DNA of 64,000 bases from Parabacteroides distasonis ATCC 8503 (GTDB taxonomy: Bacteria; Bacteroidota; Bacteroidia; Bacteroidales; Tannerellaceae), in NCBI RefSeq assembly GCF_000012845.1, contig NC_009615.1, positions 3,474,501-3,538,500 on the forward strand, written 5' to 3'. The position numbers and the translations under genes are program-made. Below the pieces are notes generated by a model. That model worked only from the letters and a program-made list of their open reading frames with translations, was not told where the DNA came from and made no database searches. How positions within the stretch are numbered: position 1 is the first letter of the stretch; every line of letters begins with the position of its first letter. This document shows positions 27,649 through 36,947 of this stretch, piece by piece.

Positions 27649-28896
27649 ATGATTAATCTATATATTTTCTCGAACAAAAGTCGAGGTGGCTTATACGGAG
27701 TAGGTACCTATATTCGTGAATTGATTACCGCCTTGCGAAGTAAAAGTAATAGTATCCACATCCATGTAGTTCACATATTATGTGACCAACTTCAAATCGA
27801 AAAAAAAGAAGTGAAAGATGTTTCATACTGGTATTTCCCAGAGCCGATCTCAAAAGAATGGAATCTTCTAGATCAAGAACAACGAAAAGTTTACTCTCGG
27901 AATATTGTCTATCTACTCAGAAATTATATTCAAGACCAAAAAAATCTAGTTTTTCATTTAAATTCATACAGAGATAAATCACTTGCATTAGAACTAAAAA
28001 TTGCATTTGATTGCAAAGTGATTACTGTCACTCATTTTTCTGAATGGAGTTCAGTTATTCATGATAACTTAGAAAAACTTCGAATTATCTTACGAAAAAA
28101 AGAAACAAATGAATTGGAAGATTTAATCCAAAAATCATTCGAGGAGGAAAGGACATGTTATGAAAGAATGGATCAAGTGATCAGCCTGTCAAACTATATG
28201 CAAGAATTATTGTATCACGATTATGGAGTAGATATAAATCGTATAATAATTATTCCAAACGGAATGAGCGACAAGATAAAAGAAGAAGTTGACCAGAAGA
28301 GATTACGAAAAAAATGGCACTTGTACCCAGAAGAACAAATGATTATTTTTGTCGGACGGTTAGAAGAGATCAAGGGAACTCATTTCTTGATTCGAGCCTT
28401 TCAATTAATTTTACAAGAAAGCCCCAATTGCCGTTTATGGATAGTTGGTGATGGCGATTATCAAAATTCTTTCTCCGAAGCCAATCCTATCTTCTCCAAA
28501 ATAACTTTCACTGGTTTCGTTGATCAAACCTCGCTTTTTGAGTTATACCGTTTAGCTGATGTCGGTGTCGTACCTTCCCTATTCGAGCCTTTTGGTTATG
28601 TACCTGTCGAAATGATGATGCATGAATTACCCATCGTCGCAACCGCCACATCCGGGTTGAACGAGGTCGTAGACGAATCTTGCGGATTGAAAGTACCATT
28701 AATAGTATCTCCTGATAGTGTAGAGATCGACACCTCCCTGTTAGCGCAGAAGATCGTCTACCTATTACAGAACCCGAAAGAAGCGAAACGACTCGGGAAG
28801 AACGGTCGCAAACGGTATTTGGAGAAATATTCCTCGGAAGTATTCGGGAAAAACATGATCGCATTTTATAAATCCTTATTCCAAGAATGTAAATAA
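27649..28896 (+). CDS. GT4-type glycosyltransferase (TIGR04157-like)
   Basis: The 415-residue protein has GT-B fold features: the N-terminal SKSRGGLYGVGTYIRELITAL acceptor region, and the C-terminal FVGRLEEIKGTHFLIRAFQL and VVPSLFEPFGYVPVEMMMHELPIVATATSGLNEVV donor-sugar binding region. From memory, glycosyltransferases of the TIGR04157 family occur with GG-Bacteroidales radical SAM peptide genes, so it may glycosylate the modified peptide. A truncated second copy lies at 31648-31804. The last third is less AT-rich than the first two thirds. Confidence 0.88.
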   Translation: MINLYIFSNKSRGGLYGVGTYIRELITALRSKSNSIHIHVVHILCDQLQIEKKEVKDVSYWYFPEPISKEWNLLDQEQRKVYSRNIVYLLRNYIQDQKNLVFHLNSYRDKSLALELKIAFDCKVITVTHFSEWSSVIHDNLEKLRIILRKKETNELEDLIQKSFEEERTCYERMDQVISLSNYMQELLYHDYGVDINRIIIIPNGMSDKIKEEVDQKRLRKKWHLYPEEQMIIFVGRLEEIKGTHFLIRAFQLILQESPNCRLWIVGDGDYQNSFSEANPIFSKITFTGFVDQTSLFELYRLADVGVVPSLFEPFGYVPVEMMMHELPIVATATSGLNEVVDESCGLKVPLIVSPDSVEIDTSLLAQKIVYLLQNPKEAKRLGKNGRKRYLEKYSSEVFGKNMIAFYKSLFQECK

Positions 28897-28918
28897 TAAT
28901 CAACGAACCTGATACTAT

Positions 28919-30298
28919 ATGGATACGCTCAATCAAATCGACATATCGATCATTATCCCGATATATAACGTGGAGAAATATTTGACGGTTTGTATCGACT
29001 CGTTGAAGAACCAAGGTGGCCTTCGTATGGAGATTATATTGGTTAATGATGGCTCGACTGATTTGTCAGGGGAAATTGCTGATGAATACGCTAAAAAAGA
29101 GGAGCGTATCAAAGTGATTCATCAAGAGAACGGGGGAGCATCCGCAGCCCGCAACGTTGGTTTGGATATTGCCACGGAAGAGTACATCGCTTTTTTAGAT
29201 AGTGATGACTGGATTAAAGATGAATCATTATCTCTTTTATATGATGAGGCGGTGAAACATCATGCCGATGTCGTGATGGGAAATATGTGGCTATGTCATC
29301 AAGACGGAAGTATGGATAAACCTTTTAAATGTATTTCCAACGGATCTATAAAAGAATTGCTTTCCGGTAAAGAAAGTTTCATAGAATTAGTCAAAACTTG
29401 TTTCTATTTGCCCATGCCCTTCAAATACATATACAATAGGAAATATCTGCATAAAATACAGGCTCGTTTTGAGGAAGGCATCATGCATGAGGATGAGTTA
29501 TGGTGTCCCATCGTCCTTTGCCAAGCGGAGAGGATGGTTATCACCAACATTGAGTTTTATTATTACCGCCAGAACGAAGAATCGGTCATGCATACGACAA
29601 GCCTAGCCCGAAGGCTGAAATCATTATTTCAAGTTACTGAGGGATTGATTAAATTCTCTGATCAATTTGTTTCCTCTAAGACGAGCGTTGACTTGAGAAG
29701 CTGGTGGTATGTAAACATCCTCAGGCTTTATTCTAAGGCATTCACACTACTTCCCAACATAAAAGATTCCTCATACATAGTACACAAACATTATCTGGAT
29801 CGATTTTGGAGGGATTGCGGGCAAATGATTCCGGAATCTATACAAAGATGCAGAAATTATTACTACAAGGCAGAAGCCGGGCTGAAAGAATATACGGATT
29901 GGCGTGTGTCTGATTGGGTAGCAGGCGTAGATTGCCAAATAAAGGCTGGTAAAAAAGTGATGCTCGTATTCAACACGATAAATGGGGAAGATCTACAGTT
30001 GAAAATAGAGGATGTACCCGTTGATTGGGTGATAACCACCGACAGGAAATATTTCCAACAGGCGACTATAGTCGTTTTCCACCTTCCCACATTGCATTAT
30101 GAGCTAGAGAATGATCAGGATAAGCTGGAAGGACAAACATGGGTCAGCTGGCATCTGGAGTCCGAAAAGGATGATCCGGGAATCAACGATCCGGAAATAA
30201 GCGAACTATTCGACCTTTTGATAAGTGACCCACAAGATAGCGAGGGTGAACAACATCCATTGCTAAGACTGTGCCGAAATTATGTAAATAATGGATAG
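28919..30298 (+). CDS. GT2-type glycosyltransferase
   Basis: The 459-residue protein starts with a classical GT-A domain: ISIIIPIYNVEKYL, EIILVNDGSTD, GGASAARNVGLDIA and FLDSDDWI (DXD). A C-terminal region of about 200 residues without a clear match follows, ending in an acidic stretch (LINDPEISELFDLL-like). It lies 22 nt after the GT4 gene, and together they form a two-gene glycosylation unit that was duplicated as a pair. The acceptor is not identifiable from sequence; the RiPP context suggests a peptide or its lipid carrier. Confidence 0.9.
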   Translation: MDTLNQIDISIIIPIYNVEKYLTVCIDSLKNQGGLRMEIILVNDGSTDLSGEIADEYAKKEERIKVIHQENGGASAARNVGLDIATEEYIAFLDSDDWIKDESLSLLYDEAVKHHADVVMGNMWLCHQDGSMDKPFKCISNGSIKELLSGKESFIELVKTCFYLPMPFKYIYNRKYLHKIQARFEEGIMHEDELWCPIVLCQAERMVITNIEFYYYRQNEESVMHTTSLARRLKSLFQVTEGLIKFSDQFVSSKTSVDLRSWWYVNILRLYSKAFTLLPNIKDSSYIVHKHYLDRFWRDCGQMIPESIQRCRNYYYKAEAGLKEYTDWRVSDWVAGVDCQIKAGKKVMLVFNTINGEDLQLKIEDVPVDWVITTDRKYFQQATIVVFHLPTLHYELENDQDKLEGQTWVSWHLESEKDDPGINDPEISELFDLLISDPQDSEGEQHPLLRLCRNYVNNG

Positions 30299-30426
30299 AA
30301 TTCCATTCACCGCTATAAGTTTTGAGCAAAAAGAAGAGATCACGAGAAAAAATAACCTAGTTTTGTAACTAGGCATGATTGAGCGAACGTATCGCTCCAA
30401 GTGTTTAACCTTAAATCGGAAGAATA
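30299..30426 (+). repeat. Duplicated 128-bp spacer with two hairpins, copy A
   Basis: This spacer between the GT2 gene and propeller copy 3 recurs at 32219-32346 with 8 mismatches over 126 compared bases and identical length. It holds two perfect small hairpins: CCTAGTT/AACTAGG (30356-30373, loop TTGT) and GAGCGA/TCGCTC (30381-30397). It may be a 5' regulatory leader of the propeller gene. Confidence 0.8.
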
Positions 30427-31596
30427 ATGAAATGGATAATCACAATACCAGCGATCCTCCTCTTTGCGTTAGCGGGATGTGGAAAAGATAAGCAATCGAC
30501 AAATGAGCTTATCACTGTTGATGTTACGGTAAGTTACCCTAAAAAAGAACTAATTCTTCAAGATTTTATGGATGTCGAATATATTCCTTTGGAAACAAAG
30601 GACGATTTTATTTGCCAAGGTCTTGTCCTAGCAATCGGAAAGGATATTATTCTTGCCAGAAACCGAATCAGAGATGGAGATATCTTTATCTATGACAGAA
30701 AAACGGGAAAAGGATTAAAAAAAATAAATAGAGAAGGGCAAGGTGGAGAAGAATATACGTTCATCCAAAGAATTGTGCTTGATGAAAAACAAAATGAAAT
30801 ATTTGTACTCGATCATTTTTCAAGGAAAATATCAGTATATGATTTAGATGGGAATTTTAAAAGAAGCCTTAAACGAGGTGATGAACTCTATTTCTTTCAT
30901 TTATACAATTTCAACCAAACAAGTTTAATAACTAATAATTATTGGGTAACAGACAAGCCTGCTTTTACTATTATATCTAAACAGGATGGAACAACCAAAC
31001 AAATCCAGATTCCATTTAAAGAAAAAATATCAATGGCTGTAAACTATTCTGATAAAGCAAAGGATATATATTACAACGTGATCCCTGATAACTATAATCC
31101 TATAATTCCCTATTTTGATTGTTGGGTACTTGTAGAACAATCATCCGATACAGTATATAAGTACCAATCAGACCATAAAATGATACCGATTATAGCAAGG
31201 ACCCCATCCGTACAATCCATGAATCCGGAAGTATTCCTCTTCCTAGGGATTCTTACTAACCGCTATTATTTTATGGAAACGGTTAAAAAAGAATATAACT
31301 TCGAGACACATGAGGGATTTCCCACTACAGACTTATTATATGACAAACAAGAAAAGGCTATTTTTGAATATATTGTATATAACAACGATTATTCTGAGAA
31401 AAGAGCGGTGAATATGAAATCACTTCCTGTAGACGATAAAATCGCATCTTGGCAAAGTATCGAGGCTTCCCAGCTCATTGAGGATTATGAAAAAGGGAAG
31501 TTGAAGGGACGATTAAAAGAAATTGCCGCAAGTTTAGATGAAGAATCCAATCCGGTAATCATGTTAATAAAACACAAAAAACAAACCAATCCCTAA
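30427..31596 (+). CDS. 6-bladed beta-propeller lipoprotein (copy 3 of 5)
   Basis: The 389-residue lipoprotein (lipobox LAGC, followed by GKDKQ) has the family blocks YPKKELILQDFMDVEYIPLE, GDIFIYDRKTGKG, LTNRYYFMET and GRLKEIAASLDEESNPVIM. Its signal-peptide region is nearly identical at DNA level to copy 4 (32347), while the propeller itself has diverged, so the pair came from the tandem duplication that also copied the upstream glycosyltransferases and spacer. Confidence 0.85.
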   Translation: MKWIITIPAILLFALAGCGKDKQSTNELITVDVTVSYPKKELILQDFMDVEYIPLETKDDFICQGLVLAIGKDIILARNRIRDGDIFIYDRKTGKGLKKINREGQGGEEYTFIQRIVLDEKQNEIFVLDHFSRKISVYDLDGNFKRSLKRGDELYFFHLYNFNQTSLITNNYWVTDKPAFTIISKQDGTTKQIQIPFKEKISMAVNYSDKAKDIYYNVIPDNYNPIIPYFDCWVLVEQSSDTVYKYQSDHKMIPIIARTPSVQSMNPEVFLFLGILTNRYYFMETVKKEYNFETHEGFPTTDLLYDKQEKAIFEYIVYNNDYSEKRAVNMKSLPVDDKIASWQSIEASQLIEDYEKGKLKGRLKEIAASLDEESNPVIMLIKHKKQTNP

Positions 31597-31647
31597 TGGT
31601 TATGAATCCAATGGAGGCTGTCTCTTATAATACAAAAATTGAGAAAC

Positions 31648-31804
31648 AATTATTTTTTTTGCCGATCGGATTGACGAAATAAAGGGTGTGAGTTCTTTGA
31701 TCAAAGCGTTCCATATGGTCTTAGAAGCTCATCCTAATAGTCGTTTGCTGATAGCCGGTAACGGTGATTATACAAGGGCCTTCCAAGAAGCAAAAAATAT
31801 TTGA
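31648..31804 (+). pseudogene. Remnant of a GT4 glycosyltransferase (second copy)
   Basis: One frame reads RIDEIKGVSSLIKAFHM, then PNSRLLIAGNGDYTRAFQEA. This matches EEIKGTHFLIRAFQL and PNCRLWIVGDGDYQNSFSEA of the intact GT4 gene. It has no start region, has a T-run frameshift near its left end, and stops at a TGA (31802-31804) created where it fuses to GT2 sequence. About 50 codons of the 415 survive. Confidence 0.85.
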
Positions 31805-32218
31805 CCACATGCATAGATTCCTTGATGTACCAAGGCGATCTGCACTTGGAGATTGTCTTGGTGGATGATGGCTCGACCGACTTATCCAGAAAGATCGCTG
31901 ACGAATACGCTAAGAAAGAGGATCGTATCAAGGTGATTCATCAAGAGAACGAGGGAGCGTCCGCTGCCCGTAACCCAGGTTTGGAGATTGCCCAAGGTGA
32001 GTATATCGCTTTTTTAGATAGCGAAGACTGGATAAGTTGGAAGGACAAACATGGGTCAGCTGGCATCTGGAGTCCGAAAAGGATGATCTGGGAATCAACG
32101 ACCCGGAAATAAACGAACTATTCGACCTTTTGATAAGTGACCCACAAGATAGCAAGATAGCGAGAGGAAACAACATCCATTGCTAAGCCTTTGCCTAAAT
32201 TATGTAAATAACGGATAG
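31799..32218 (+). pseudogene. Remnant of a GT2 glycosyltransferase (second copy, internal deletion)
   Basis: The left part encodes EIVLVDDGSTDLSRKIADEY...FLDSEDWI, matching GT2 residues about 20-97. It then jumps out of frame to the last 180 bp of the gene (GQTWVSWHLESEKDD-like and NELFDLLISDPQD in another frame), with a short duplicated CAAGATAG. The intact gene spans 1,380 bp; here about 420 bp remain. Short shared sequence at both junctions (ATTTGAC and GGAT) points to microhomology deletions. The 105-codon open frame starting inside it at 31801 is not a functional gene. Confidence 0.85.
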
Positions 32219-32346
32219 AATTCCATTCACCGCTATAAGTTTTGAGCAAAAAGAAGAGATATCGAGAAAAAATAACCTATTTTTGTAATTAGGCATGATT
32301 GAGCGAATGTATCGCCCTAAGTGTTTAACCTTAAATCGTAAGAATA
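32219..32346 (+). repeat. Duplicated 128-bp spacer, copy B
   Basis: This is the counterpart of 30299-30426 at an exact offset of 1,920 bases. Both hairpins are weakened by mismatches here (CCTATTT/AATTAGG and GAGCGA/TCGCCC). Confidence 0.8.
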
Positions 32347-33540
32347 ATGAAATGGATAATCACAATTTCAGCGATCCTTCTCTTTGCGTTAGCGGGATGT
32401 GGAAAAGATAAACAATCAACAAATGAACTCATCACAGTTGATGTTACAAAGAATTATCCTGAAAAGGAATTGACACTACAGGATTTCATGGATGTGGAAT
32501 ACATCCCGTTGGAAACAAATGATGAGTTTGTTACCCAAGGCAAAGTAATGGCCATTGGTGCAGAAGTTATATTAATAACCAACTGGGCCAACGACGGGAA
32601 TTTGTTTGTTTTTGACAGAAAAACCGGCAAAGCCTTGAAGAAGATAAACAGGAAAGGGCAAGGTGGCGAGGAATATGTAGGTATTACGGAGGTTGTTCTG
32701 GATGAGGCAAACAAGGAAATATTTGTTATAGCCTATACCGGAAGTAAAATCTCTGTATATGATCTATACGGAAATTTTAAAAGGAGTTTCAAAGCCGAAG
32801 GTACGGAATCTCATATAAATACATTTAATTACGACCGGGATAATTTGATCTCTTATGTACCAGATAATAGTCTGGAAAACCCGTCAAACGCCATACCTCC
32901 ATATTATTTAATCTTTTCCAAGCAGGATGGAAGTATCACCCGGAAAATATCAATTCCTTTTGATGAAGTTAAAAGCCCGGTCGCAAGAGATGGGGAAAAC
33001 TGGGAGAACTGGGCCGCTCCAGTACCAACCGCCATGTATCAAATAGTTCCAGATCATACCAATTGGGTACTTATGGAGACATCATCCGATACCATATACC
33101 ACTATTTGCCGGATGCTAATACGACAATCCCCCTTATCGTAAGAACCCCCTCCATACACTCCATGGATCCTCCTGAAGTATTTCTTATACCAACCGTTTT
33201 TACCGACCGTTATTATTTCATGAGCCTGTTGAAAGCGGAATTTAATTTTGAAACAGGGAGAGGGTTTCCAATTTCCGGATTGATGTACGATAGACTGGAA
33301 AATTCTTTATTCATACCTAAAATATACAATGGTGATTATACCAGCAAAAGAGAAGTGGATATGACGTCGAGACCTTTAGATCCGGAATTCGTAATCGGAC
33401 AGTCATTGCAAGCCCACGAACTTGCCGAGGCTTACGGGAAAGGACGATTGAAAGGCAAACTGAAAGAGATCGCAACTACATTGGATGAAGAGTCTAATCC
33501 GGTGATTATGCTGATAAAACATAAGAAAAATAAATACTAG
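32347..33540 (+). CDS. 6-bladed beta-propeller lipoprotein (copy 4 of 5)
   Basis: The 397-residue lipoprotein has the lipobox LAGC with GKDKQ following. Family blocks are YPEKELTLQDFMDVEYIPLE, GNLFVFDRKTGKA, FTDRYYFMS and GKLKEIATTLDEESNPVIM. It has a small insertion around residues 205-235 (ENWENWAAPVPTAMYQ) relative to copy 3. The next copy starts 1 nt after its stop, so the two were meant to be translated from one mRNA. Confidence 0.85.
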   Translation: MKWIITISAILLFALAGCGKDKQSTNELITVDVTKNYPEKELTLQDFMDVEYIPLETNDEFVTQGKVMAIGAEVILITNWANDGNLFVFDRKTGKALKKINRKGQGGEEYVGITEVVLDEANKEIFVIAYTGSKISVYDLYGNFKRSFKAEGTESHINTFNYDRDNLISYVPDNSLENPSNAIPPYYLIFSKQDGSITRKISIPFDEVKSPVARDGENWENWAAPVPTAMYQIVPDHTNWVLMETSSDTIYHYLPDANTTIPLIVRTPSIHSMDPPEVFLIPTVFTDRYYFMSLLKAEFNFETGRGFPISGLMYDRLENSLFIPKIYNGDYTSKREVDMTSRPLDPEFVIGQSLQAHELAEAYGKGRLKGKLKEIATTLDEESNPVIMLIKHKKNKY

Positions 33541-33541
33541 C

Positions 33542-34686
33542 ATGAAAGTAAATTTAATTTCAGTAGTCCTCCTCTTTGCCTTAGCGGGATGTGGAAAAGA
33601 TAAGCAATCGACAGACGAGCTTGTCACGATCAATGTTAGCAAAGATTACCCAGAAAAGGAGCTAATCCTTCAGGATATTATGGATGTGGAATATATTGCG
33701 CTGGAAACGACTGACGAATTTATCACACATGGTAATGTCATGGATGTCGACGAAAAATTTATAATAGTAAAAAACAACACAAACGACGGGAACATATTCA
33801 TTTTTGACCGGAAAACGGGAAAAGCTATACGGAAAATAAACCGTTTAGGACAAGGTGTCGAGGAATATCCGGGGATTGCAGGAATTACACTAGATGAGGA
33901 AAACAATGAGCTATTTGTTACACATACAGGGAAAATATCAGTATATGATTTAGACGGGGACTTTAAAAGAAGCTTTAATTTCCTAGACCCCGAAAGTGAC
34001 TACCTTAAGGTTTTTAATTATGACAAGGATAATCTGATCACTTATGATAACAAAGGCTATGGAATGGTGGCAGACCAACAGCCTTATCATTTGATTATCT
34101 CAAAGTATGACGGAAGTATTATCCAGAAAATTACAATTCCTTCTAAAGAACAGAAAACACTGGTTATATTCGGAGATAATGATCAAAAAGTAATTCCTAC
34201 TTTTTTTGCTACAACCGCCACTTCCGATAATTGGATACTTATGAATCTCTCATCCGATACCCTATATTCCTATTCGCCAAATGGTCATATTAAACCTTTT
34301 ATCGTGAGGACACCCTCTATATATTCCATGGATACAGAAATATTTCTTTTTGTAGAGGAGGTGACAAGCCGTTATTATTTTATGAGAACCGTAGAAAAAA
34401 ACTCGATATTAAAACGAGAAAAATACCGGTGAGTAGGTTGGTATACGACAAACAGGAAGATTCTATATTCAAATATCAAATATATAATACTGATTTTTTA
34501 TATCAAAGACCGATCTATTGGATTTCATCTATTAATCAAGATATCGCGAACTGGTATCCCTTTGATGCGCCTGAACTGATTGAGGCTTATAAAGAAGGGA
34601 AGCTCAAAGGTAGGCTAAACGAAATCGCGACGAAATTGAATGAGGATTCCAATCCCGTCATAATGCTGATCAAGTATAAGAAATAA
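33542..34686 (+). pseudogene. 6-bladed beta-propeller lipoprotein (copy 5), frameshifted
   Basis: The first frame (33542-34432) gives a lipoprotein start (lipobox LAGC) and most of the propeller up to YYFMRTVEKN. The matching end, SRLVYDKQEDSIFKYQ to GRLNEIATKLNEDSNPVIM, is in the next frame (34429-34686). The shift lies at or just after a run of seven A (34395-34401). Joined, the protein would be about 380 residues, as in the other copies. It is either a recent inactivation, a sequencing slip, or A-run slippage that still yields some full-length product. Confidence 0.8.
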
Positions 34687-34722
34687 GAACTAAATCATGT
34701 CTATATCCTAATGTTTTAATTT

Positions 34723-36918
34723 ATGCTAAGATCGTTTCCACATTATCAGCAATTGGATTCTATGGACTGTGGTCCTAGCTGCCTCCGTATGATCGCCAAG
34801 TTCTATGGTCGTGTGTACTCGATCCAGAACTTACGGGAGAAAGCCTTCATCACACGGGAAGGAGTCTCCATGCTGGGTATCAGCGAGGCGGCGGAAGCGA
34901 TCGGGTTCCGAACACAGGGCGTGCGGATCACGGTGGAGGAATTGGAAAAGGAATGTCCCCTACCCTGCATACTGCACTGGAACCAATGGCATTTCGTGGT
35001 TTGCTACAAGATAAGGAAAGGGAAGTTCTACATAGCGGACCCGGCGGCGGGACTCATCACCTATACGAGGGAGGAGTTCAAGCGGTGCTGGGTCAGTACC
35101 AAGGTGGACGGGCAGGATACCGGGACGGCGCTCTTGCTGGAACCGGGGCCGGAGTTCTACGGGATGGAGGACGAGGAGAGAGACAGGAAACGTAACCTCG
35201 GATTCTTTTTCCGATATATATCGCCCTACAGGCGGGAGATGGCACAGCTCGTGCTGGGCATGGTGACAGCCAGCGTACTGCAACTCATCCTGCCTTTCCT
35301 CACGCAGAGCTTGGTAGATACCGGTATACGGGACAACAACCTAGGTTTCATAACCTTGATCCTTATATCGCAATTGGTGATCTTTATCGCCAAGCTATCC
35401 GTGGACTTCATACGGAGCTGGATATTGCTGCACGTAAACACGAGGATCAATATCGCCTTGATCTCCGATTTCCTCGCCAAGCTGATGCGCCTGCCCCTGC
35501 ATTTCTTCGATACCAAGATGGTGGGCGATATCATGCAGCGCATCGGAGACCATGACCGCGTCGAGGCTTTCATGACCGGGACATCCATCAATACGCTCTT
35601 CTCTTTTGTCAACTTCATCGTGTTCGGGTTCGTGCTCGCCTACTATGACTGGACCATACTGGGACTCTTCTTGGCGGGTAACGGCTTATACGTGGCGTGG
35701 GTACTCGCCTTCATGAGATGGAGGAGGGAGCTGGACGTAAAGCGTTTCTCGCAAGCGGCCGGGGAGCAAAGCAACCTATTCCAGCTCATCACCGGAATGC
35801 AGGAGATCAAGCTCAATAATTGCGAGACCAAGATGCGATGGAAATGGGAACGGATACAGGTAAAACTTTTCAAGATAGGGATCAAGGGGTTGGCGTTACA
35901 ACAATATCAGCAACTCGGGGCGGTCTTTTTCAACCAGACCACGAACATACTCATCTCCTTCATCGCGGCGCGGGCCGTCGTGCAAGGGGATATGACGCTG
36001 GGTATGATGATGTCGGTGACCTACATCGTGGGGCAGCTCTCTTCGCCTATCGAGCAATTGATCGATTTCTCACGATCCCTACAGGACGCGAAGATCAGTC
36101 TGGAGCGGCTCGGCGAGATACACGGGAAGGAGGACGAGGAACAGGCAGGCGGGATAAGGCTGAATGTTCTTCCCGATGACAGGACGCTACGGCTGGAAAA
36201 CCTCAGCTTCAGCTATGACGGCGCGGACCGGGATTACGTGCTGGAGGATATCAACCTGACGATACCCCATAACAGGGTGACCGCCATCGTGGGGGCCAGC
36301 GGGAGCGGAAAAACGACGATCGTGAAACTCCTGCTCGGTTTTTACAACCCCAACAAGGGGGATGTGAGGATCGGCGATACCTCCCTCAAGAACTTGAATC
36401 CTCACGTATGGCGTAGCAAGACCGGTTCGGTTATGCAGGATGGTTTTATCTTCTCGGATACGATCGCCAACAACATCGCCCCCGGCGAAGAGGTGGTGGA
36501 CAAGGAACGCCTGCTGCATGCCGTGACGGTGGCGAATATCCGGGATTTCATCGATTCTCTCCCGTTGGGCTATAATACGAAGATCGGCATGGAGGGAAAC
36601 GGAGTGAGCCAAGGGCAGAGACAGCGTATCCTGATCGCCCGGGCGGTGTACAAGAATCCCGACTTCATCTTCCTTGACGAGGCCACGAACGCTTTGGACG
36701 CCAACAACGAGCGGGAGATCATGGAGCAGTTGCACGCCTTCTACAAAGGACGGACGGTGGTGGTCGTGGCGCATCGGCTAAGCACGGTACGTGACGCGGA
36801 CAAGATCGTGGTGCTGGACAAGGGACGCGTCGTGGAGGAAGGGACGCATCAGGAGCTCACGGCCTTGCGGGGGACTTATTATAAGTTGGTGAAGAACCAG
36901 TTGGAGTTGGGGAATTAA
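34723..36918 (+). CDS. Peptidase-containing ABC exporter (C39 domain, SunT/LagD-like)
   Basis: The 731-residue protein has an N-terminal C39 peptidase (residues 1-150) with catalytic Cys16 in DSMDCGPSC, the His in WNQWHFVV and the Asp in IADPAAG. A six-helix transmembrane domain follows (about 165-450), then an ATPase with Walker A GASGSGKTT, signature GVSQGQRQR and Walker B FIFLDEATNALD. Such exporters cut leader peptides after GG and export the core; two GG-type precursors lie nearby (22825 and 38314). With the HlyD-like adaptor at 39804 it forms a type I-like export pair. Its base composition is clearly more GC-rich than the gene that follows. Confidence 0.95.
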   Translation: MLRSFPHYQQLDSMDCGPSCLRMIAKFYGRVYSIQNLREKAFITREGVSMLGISEAAEAIGFRTQGVRITVEELEKECPLPCILHWNQWHFVVCYKIRKGKFYIADPAAGLITYTREEFKRCWVSTKVDGQDTGTALLLEPGPEFYGMEDEERDRKRNLGFFFRYISPYRREMAQLVLGMVTASVLQLILPFLTQSLVDTGIRDNNLGFITLILISQLVIFIAKLSVDFIRSWILLHVNTRINIALISDFLAKLMRLPLHFFDTKMVGDIMQRIGDHDRVEAFMTGTSINTLFSFVNFIVFGFVLAYYDWTILGLFLAGNGLYVAWVLAFMRWRRELDVKRFSQAAGEQSNLFQLITGMQEIKLNNCETKMRWKWERIQVKLFKIGIKGLALQQYQQLGAVFFNQTTNILISFIAARAVVQGDMTLGMMMSVTYIVGQLSSPIEQLIDFSRSLQDAKISLERLGEIHGKEDEEQAGGIRLNVLPDDRTLRLENLSFSYDGADRDYVLEDINLTIPHNRVTAIVGASGSGKTTIVKLLLGFYNPNKGDVRIGDTSLKNLNPHVWRSKTGSVMQDGFIFSDTIANNIAPGEEVVDKERLLHAVTVANIRDFIDSLPLGYNTKIGMEGNGVSQGQRQRILIARAVYKNPDFIFLDEATNALDANNEREIMEQLHAFYKGRTVVVVAHRLSTVRDADKIVVLDKGRVVEEGTHQELTALRGTYYKLVKNQLELGN

Positions 36919-36947
36919 TCACTTAACAATCTAAATATGCAAATACC

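Noticed and set aside
31605-31684. A 26-codon frame starting MNPMEAVSYN before the GT remnants
   Set aside because: It runs into the T-run of the GT4 remnant and stops; it is junction sequence with no support as a gene, although its start faintly recalls the regulator at 21748.
31801-32112. A 103-codon open frame resembling a GT2 glycosyltransferase
   Set aside because: It starts inside a deletion junction, covers only part of the domain and switches to out-of-frame GT2 tail sequence, so it is treated as a pseudogene remnant.
36187-36774. A 195-codon open frame antisense to the ABC exporter ATPase
   Set aside because: GC-rich conserved coding strand gives long shadow frames; all ATPase motifs are on the plus strand.
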